Source of the DNA: Triangularia verruculosa
Lineage: Eukaryota > Ascomycota > Sordariomycetes > Sordariales > Podosporaceae
Length of the DNA: 12,036 nucleotides
Assembly: GCA_033296885.1 (NCBI GenBank)
Contig: MU864141.1
Span: 1 to 12,036 of the forward strand
Reading direction: 5' to 3'
The number at the start of each line of letters is the position of its first letter. Position 1 is the stretch's first letter. Under the pieces are notes generated by a model. It ran no database searches. It had not been told where the DNA came from and saw only the letters and a list, made by a program, of their open reading frames with translations. Below are positions 8,600 to 12,036 of this stretch, in pieces. A program made the translations under genes and the position numbers.

Positions 8600-8646
8600 G
8601 GAAGTGGGTCACTCGCTTATATGGGTCACTCGCTTATAATATACGT
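8600..8646 (-). repeat. Right TIR of element 2
   Basis: Reverse-complement partner of 6785-6831. Its outer 41 bases are identical to the MITE TIR, with both 16-bp motifs perfect. Confidence 0.92.
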
Positions 8647-8649
8647 TAT

Positions 8650-8875
8650 TTACTATAACGATATATAGAAAAAGGTTTATTATTAAAGAGAGAAAATTAT
8701 CGAGTAAATATAATATATATAGGATTTAACGAAAGTTATCGCTAGAGATATCCGTTAAGAATAACTAACTTAGTATAATATTAAATAACTATAAAGAGAC
8801 TGCTTTTATAATAATTGCAAAATATTATATTTATATAATACTTATTTACTTTCTATATAAACTAATAAACTTAAA
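8650..8875 (-). repeat. S1 repeat, reverse copy
   Basis: Reverse complement of 5425-5640 and of about 100-330. It follows element 2 directly and ends near CTAATAAACTT at about 8860-8875. Heavily RIP-mutated and non-coding. Confidence 0.6.
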
Positions 8876-8884
8876 GTATTATTA

Positions 8885-9158
8885 ATATATTTATCTATAT
8901 TTAATTTAAGATTTATATATTTTTAATGAAAATAATAAAGTATTTTAAATTAACTTTAATTTAATTTATCGAAGTTTATTTAAGCGATTTAATAAATTCG
9001 GGATTTCCTTTATAATTATTAATTTAATATTTTAAAGATGAATAGTATTTTAAAATCAGTAAATATTAATTTCTTTTTACTTTTCGAATAATAAAAAGCG
9101 ATATAAATATATTATTTAATTATAATTAATTAATTAATTATATATATTAATTATATTT
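8885..9158 (+). repeat. U inner repeat, forward partial copy
   Basis: Homologous to about 345-608, including the shared ATTCGGGATTT near 8996 and TTAATTAATTAA near 9130. It holds the unoccupied MITE target (TA at 9043-9044). The match stops abruptly at 9158-9160, where the W hairpin begins, so W-X was probably inserted here or joined by rearrangement. Confidence 0.65.
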
Positions 9159-9159
9159 A

Positions 9160-9570
9160 CTGGTAGAAACTTAGGTCTTTGTAAGTAGGGGGAACGTAAG
9201 GGTTAATTAAATAGGTGGAGAAGTTAATTTTAAATACTTTATAAACTTATATTTAACTTATAATATAGATATTTAATATTATAACGATATATAACCGATC
9301 TTTATATTTATTTATTGATTAATCTTTAATATCCTTTAATATCTTTTAATATTTTTTAATATCCTCTATTATTAGTACTTCCTTTTAATTAAAAGCAACT
9401 ATTTTGCTATTTAATTATTAATTATACTTTTAATATTCCAGCTTTTTAAACGACTTTTTTTATTTTATTAATATCTTTTTATATTAACTTAAAACTATTT
9501 ATCGATAATACTTATATATTACTATATACTTAAATATAAAGCTATATACTCTTTTATATAATTAACGAGG
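9160..9570 (+). repeat. W-X repeat, forward copy
   Basis: Starts at a degraded 26-nt hairpin (9160-9185) followed by a G-rich run (AAGTAGGGGGAACG). Matches 4651-4870 through the minisatellite (9323-9372, 5 reverse units). The X part at 9400-9500 matches the reverse complement of about 4380-4490. No coding capacity. Confidence 0.6.
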
Positions 9571-9624
9571 GTAAAGCTATAAACCGTAAAGGTATTATAT
9601 TTTAAAAGAATTTTTTTTAAAGAT

Positions 9625-9997
9625 AAAAACCCTTTTACCTTATTCCTTAAAGTTTACTACCCTACCCCCTATTATAAACGTTATTTACTATATTATAGAA
9701 CTTAAACCCTATAGGATATTTAAGTTTTAATACTTTATAAGATTTTTAAATAAATCTTTTTAAAGGAAGTATAATATAAATAGTTATAACTATTCCAGGC
9801 GGTTAATATCCGGGGGTTAAAGTTATTTAATTAATTTATAAAGAATTATAATATAAATAGGCTACTACCCTATTATCTATTAGCCCTTTATAATTAATAA
9901 AAAGTTAATTTTATTATTCTACGCTGAAGTTAAATCTATTACCTCTTAATTATAAGTAGTAATTAAGAGATCCTTAGGCACATACTACTATACTATA
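9625..9997 (-). repeat. T repeat, reverse copy, with tRNA-like head
   Basis: Homologous, as reverse complement, to 10,640-10,995. Read on the minus strand from about 9998, it starts TATAGTATAGTAGTATGTGC, resembling the 5' half and A box of a tRNA. A perfect 10-bp stem follows (9943-9952 with 9960-9969, CTCTTAATTA) with a 7-nt loop, then a degraded B-box-like GATTTAACTTC. A tRNA-derived SINE is one explanation; the class is not established. There is no open frame. Confidence 0.45.
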
Positions 9998-9999
9998 GA

Positions 10000-10640
10000 G
10001 AATATTATATAATATTATATATCTATTATATATTCATTATATATATACGGCCTTTAATTATTAAATTTAATAATATCTATAATATAACACTATAACTTAA
10101 ACCTTTTAAACATTTTCTTTACTATATTATTTATTACTGTACCGATAACTCCTTAGTCGACCGGTAAATTACTTTATAATATTATATTAATAGAAATAAA
10201 AGGACCGTTTTTACTACTTTTCTACTTTTATTTTTCTCTTATTATTTTATACTTTAATTAAAATATTTAACCTATATTAAAAACTTTATTAAAGTAAATT
10301 ACTTTAGTTAATACTTTCGATAAATATAATTAAGGTATTAACTATATATAATTAATCGATCTATTAATAACTATAATAAAAAAGTAATATATATATTTCG
10401 CTCTTTTTATTAATAATTGGGAGTAACTCGACTTTTAAGTTTTTAAAATATTATTTATCTTTAAAATATTTAACGAACGAAAGAAAATGAAATCCTGAAG
10501 TTAATAAATTACTCGAATAAATATCGATAAATTCGATTAATATTAATTTTAAATACTTTACTATTTTAATTAAGAATATATAGATCCTAAATTAAATGTA
10601 AGTATATATATTTATAATAACGATATATAATAAAAGGCTT
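10000..10640 (-). repeat. U inner repeat, reverse copy
   Basis: Reverse complement of about 330-950, parallel to 5660-6222 plus 6628-6782 but uninterrupted. It therefore carries the empty sites for the MITE (TA at 10,452-10,453) and element 2 (TA at 10,609-10,610). It is flanked on both sides by T repeats in opposite orientation. Its entry into S1 is cut at about 10,640 by the right T copy. Confidence 0.65.
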
Positions 10641-10995
10641 ATCTTATAGCGTAATAGTATCTACTTAAGGATTTTTTAATTACTATTTATTATTAAAAGG
10701 TAGTAAATTCGATCCTTACGTAAAATAATAAAATTAAATTTTTATTAATTAAAAAGGCCTTGTAGATAGTAAAGTAATATTCTACTTATATATTATAACC
10801 TTTTAAGAATTAGCTATCTAAAGGTAATTATAGTTATTTTAAATTATACTTTCTTTAAAAAGACCTACCTAAGAATCCCGTAAAGTATTAAAGTTTAAAA
10901 GTCTTATAAAACTTAGGCCTTATAATATAATAAATAACGTTTATAATAAAAGGTAGGGTAATAAGTTTTAAAGAGTAAAGTAAAGTAGTTATTAT
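10640..10995 (+). repeat. T repeat, forward copy, with tRNA-like head
   Basis: Begins with an A-box-like TATAGCGTAATAGTAT (10,645-10,660) and a B-box-like AAATTCGATCCTT (10,705-10,717), an arrangement resembling a tRNA promoter. It aligns without gaps over its first ~110 bases with the reverse copy at 9625-9997. RIP has weakened the central hairpin. Spacing and flanking pairing are not good enough for a functional tRNA gene. It may be a tRNA-derived SINE. Confidence 0.45.
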
Positions 10996-11095
10996 TTTTT
11001 AATAAGGCTTCTACTAAAATATAATACCTTTATAATGTATATAGTTACCTTTATCAATTATATAAAAAAGTATATAGTTTTATACTTTAATATAT

Positions 11096-11135
11096 AGTAA
11101 TATATAAGTACTATAATTAATAGTTTTAAGTTAAT
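11096..11135 (+). repeat. Forty-base repeat shared with 100-139
   Basis: The first 20 bases (AGTAATATATAAGTACTATA) are identical to 100-119, and the rest to 139 matches with a few changes. Both copies point the same way although the adjoining S1 cores point in opposite directions. Confidence 0.6.
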
Positions 11136-11144
11136 TTAATATAA

Positions 11145-11310
11145 GAAGAGGCTTATTATTAAAGGGAGAAAGGCGTCGAGTAGGTATAGTATATAATATT
11201 TAGCGAAAGTTATTGTTAAAGATATATATTAGGAATGGCTAGCTTAGTATAATACTAATAGCTATAAAGAGATTATTACTTTTATAATAATCGTAAGATA
11301 ATATTAAAGT
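11145..11310 (-). repeat. S1 repeat, reverse copy
   Basis: Reverse complement of the S1 core at about 145-330, clearest over GGCTTATTATTAAAG (near 11,149) and TTTAGCGAAAGTTATT. Followed on the right by reversed X-W, mirroring W-X-S1 at 4651-5640. Confidence 0.6.
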
Positions 11311-11429
11311 AGTAATTATTCTATAGAAAATATTAATTAATATTTTAAACGAATTATTCGATTTTATTTAAATAAGCTTTATATTTATATTTTATATTTT
11401 AAAGAAGTTAAATTATAATAAATGTATAA

Positions 11430-11790
11430 ATTAAATAGTAAAAGATATTTAATAGTTAAAGAAATATAAGTTAAATATAAAGGAATTTATTAAGTCGATT
11501 ATAAAGTTAAAGTATAAAGTATATTATAATTAAGTTATAAATAAGTAGTTATATATAACCGGGAAGAAATAATATTAAATATCGGAGGATATTAAAGGAT
11601 ATTAGAGGATATCGGAGAATATTGGAGAAATAAAGTTGGTTATATTATTATAATATTGAAAGGCCTATATTATTAATTAAATATAAGCCTATAAAATAGT
11701 TAAAATTAACCACTCTACTCGTTCGACCCTTACGTCCCCCCTACTCGTGAAGACCTAAGTCCCCACGAGCAGATATATAATATACTTCTT
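11430..11790 (-). repeat. X-W repeat, reverse copy
   Basis: Contains the forward decamer array (11,581-11,630, 5 units), then the W body and, at 11,744-11,769, the best-preserved 26-nt hairpin (CTCGTG and CACGAG ends). It is the mirror of 4651-4870 and 9160-9372. The adjoining C-rich stretch (CGTCCCCCCTACTCG) is a local G+C-richer island. No gene. Confidence 0.6.
11744..11769 (-). repeat. Conserved 26-nt hairpin at the W terminus (best copy)
   Basis: Outer six bases pair perfectly (CTCGTG with CACGAG), enclosing AAGACCTAAGTCCC, which itself partly pairs. It survived RIP better than its surroundings, probably because it has few CpA/TpG sites. Confidence 0.65.
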
Positions 11791-11943
11791 AATTTATCAT
11801 ATATTAAAACTATTAAGTTTAATATAAATAATTAGTAAATTATTACTTAGATTATTATTAAATATACCGCCGAAGTTTAAATTTAAAATCTTTAAATACC
11901 TATTCGAAAATATACAGAGTTAATTTATTTTCCGGTATATTAA
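11791..11943. other. AT-rich segment with nothing recognisable
   Basis: RIP-like sequence joining the last W copy to the GC-normal edge. No repeat match or reading frame was found. Confidence 0.4.
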
Positions 11944-11944
11944 T

Positions 11945-12036
11945 TGTTAAAACAGGTCCCCGTGAGGCCTGTAATTACAGTGGGTTGGCTGCTGTAATAC
12001 TACGTGGTGTTGGTTGTGGTGGAATACTGGATTCGG
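11945..12036. other. GC-normal right edge of the AT-rich block
   Basis: TpG and CpA return abruptly (TGTTAAAACAGG at 11,945), which ends the RIP-mutated zone. A perfect 12-bp palindrome CTGTAATTACAG lies at 11,969-11,980, and CTGTAAT recurs at 11,992-11,998. The TGTTAAAACAG...CTGTAATTACA layout might be a transposon or LTR end, but too little is visible. No coding frame can be assigned. Confidence 0.45.

Larger units (their letters stand above)
6785..8646 (+). mobile_element. Pogo/Fot1-like DNA transposon, element 2 (1862 bp, RIP-damaged)
   Basis: Bounded by 47-bp TIRs with two RIP-type mismatches and flanked by TA at 6783-6784 and 8647-8648. It contains one plus-strand transposase frame. 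It is inserted at the junction of reversed U and reversed S1; the same junction is uninterrupted at 341-342 and 10,609-10,610. The middle is strongly RIP-mutated, while about 6785-6880 and 8400-8610 keep more CpA/TpG. It is more heavily damaged than element 1 and cannot encode a working transposase. Confidence 0.93.

Noticed and set aside
10641..10722. A functional tRNA gene
   Set aside because: A- and B-box-like stretches are present, but the acceptor and arm pairings are poor, the sequence is RIP-mutated, and it is repeated in inverse at 9625-9997. A degraded repeat is more likely.
96..11943. Mitochondrial genome segment, because of the high A+T content
   Set aside because: There are no mitochondrial genes, and CpA/TpG is selectively depleted while CpG is kept. 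TA-flanked pogo transposons point to nuclear RIP-mutated DNA.
11945..11977. A complete LTR retrotransposon end
   Set aside because: TGTTAAAACAG and CTGTAATTACA look like possible termini, but no paired repeat, primer-binding site or polyprotein remnant is visible in the window.

Overview
The window looks like a fungal, AT-rich transposon graveyard. From about 95 to 11,943 the sequence is extremely A+T rich and nearly free of CpA/TpG, while TpA is in excess and CpG is often kept. That is the mark of repeat-induced point mutation (RIP) in filamentous ascomycetes (Pezizomycotina). No host gene is visible. Both window edges (1-95 and 11,945-12,036) return to ordinary composition, so the window frames one RIP-mutated block of about 11.8 kb.

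The best defined content is three pogo/Fot1-like DNA transposons, each flanked by a TA target duplication. Element 1 (1786-3647, minus) and element 2 (6785-8646, plus) are both exactly 1862 bp with 47-bp terminal inverted repeats (TIRs). Each carries one collinear transposase frame of 556-557 residues: N-terminal helix-turn-helix, DDE domain with DD35D spacing, basic/coiled C-terminal region and CCHC zinc knuckle. Both frames are broken by many nonsense changes but by no net indel. The third is a 402-bp non-coding derivative (MITE, 6224-6625) with TIRs of the element 2 type.

The rest is a mosaic of older RIP-mutated repeats that I named here for reference: U inner (about 840 bp), S1 (about 200 bp), W (a 26-nt hairpin plus a 10-bp minisatellite), X (adjoining W) and T (about 360 bp with a tRNA-like head). 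They occur in 2-4 diverged copies each, often inverted. Order on the plus strand: S1-U (100-1185); unrecognised, then element 1, then unrecognised (1186-3904); X-W reversed against W-X-S1, a large foldback (3905-5640); U reversed, split by the MITE and ended by element 2 (5660-8648); S1 reversed (8650-8875); part of U (8885-9158); W-X (9160-9570); T reversed, U reversed, T (9625-10,995); S1 reversed (11,145-11,310); X-W reversed (11,430-11,790); unrecognised, then the GC-normal edge.

The paralogous U copies preserve unoccupied target sites for both the MITE and element 2, so those insertions can be read directly and are younger than the spread of U. The most interesting signal is that the two pogo elements share a near-collinear catalytic domain but differ, by non-RIP substitutions, both in the putative DNA-recognition helix and in the matching half of the repeated TIR motif.
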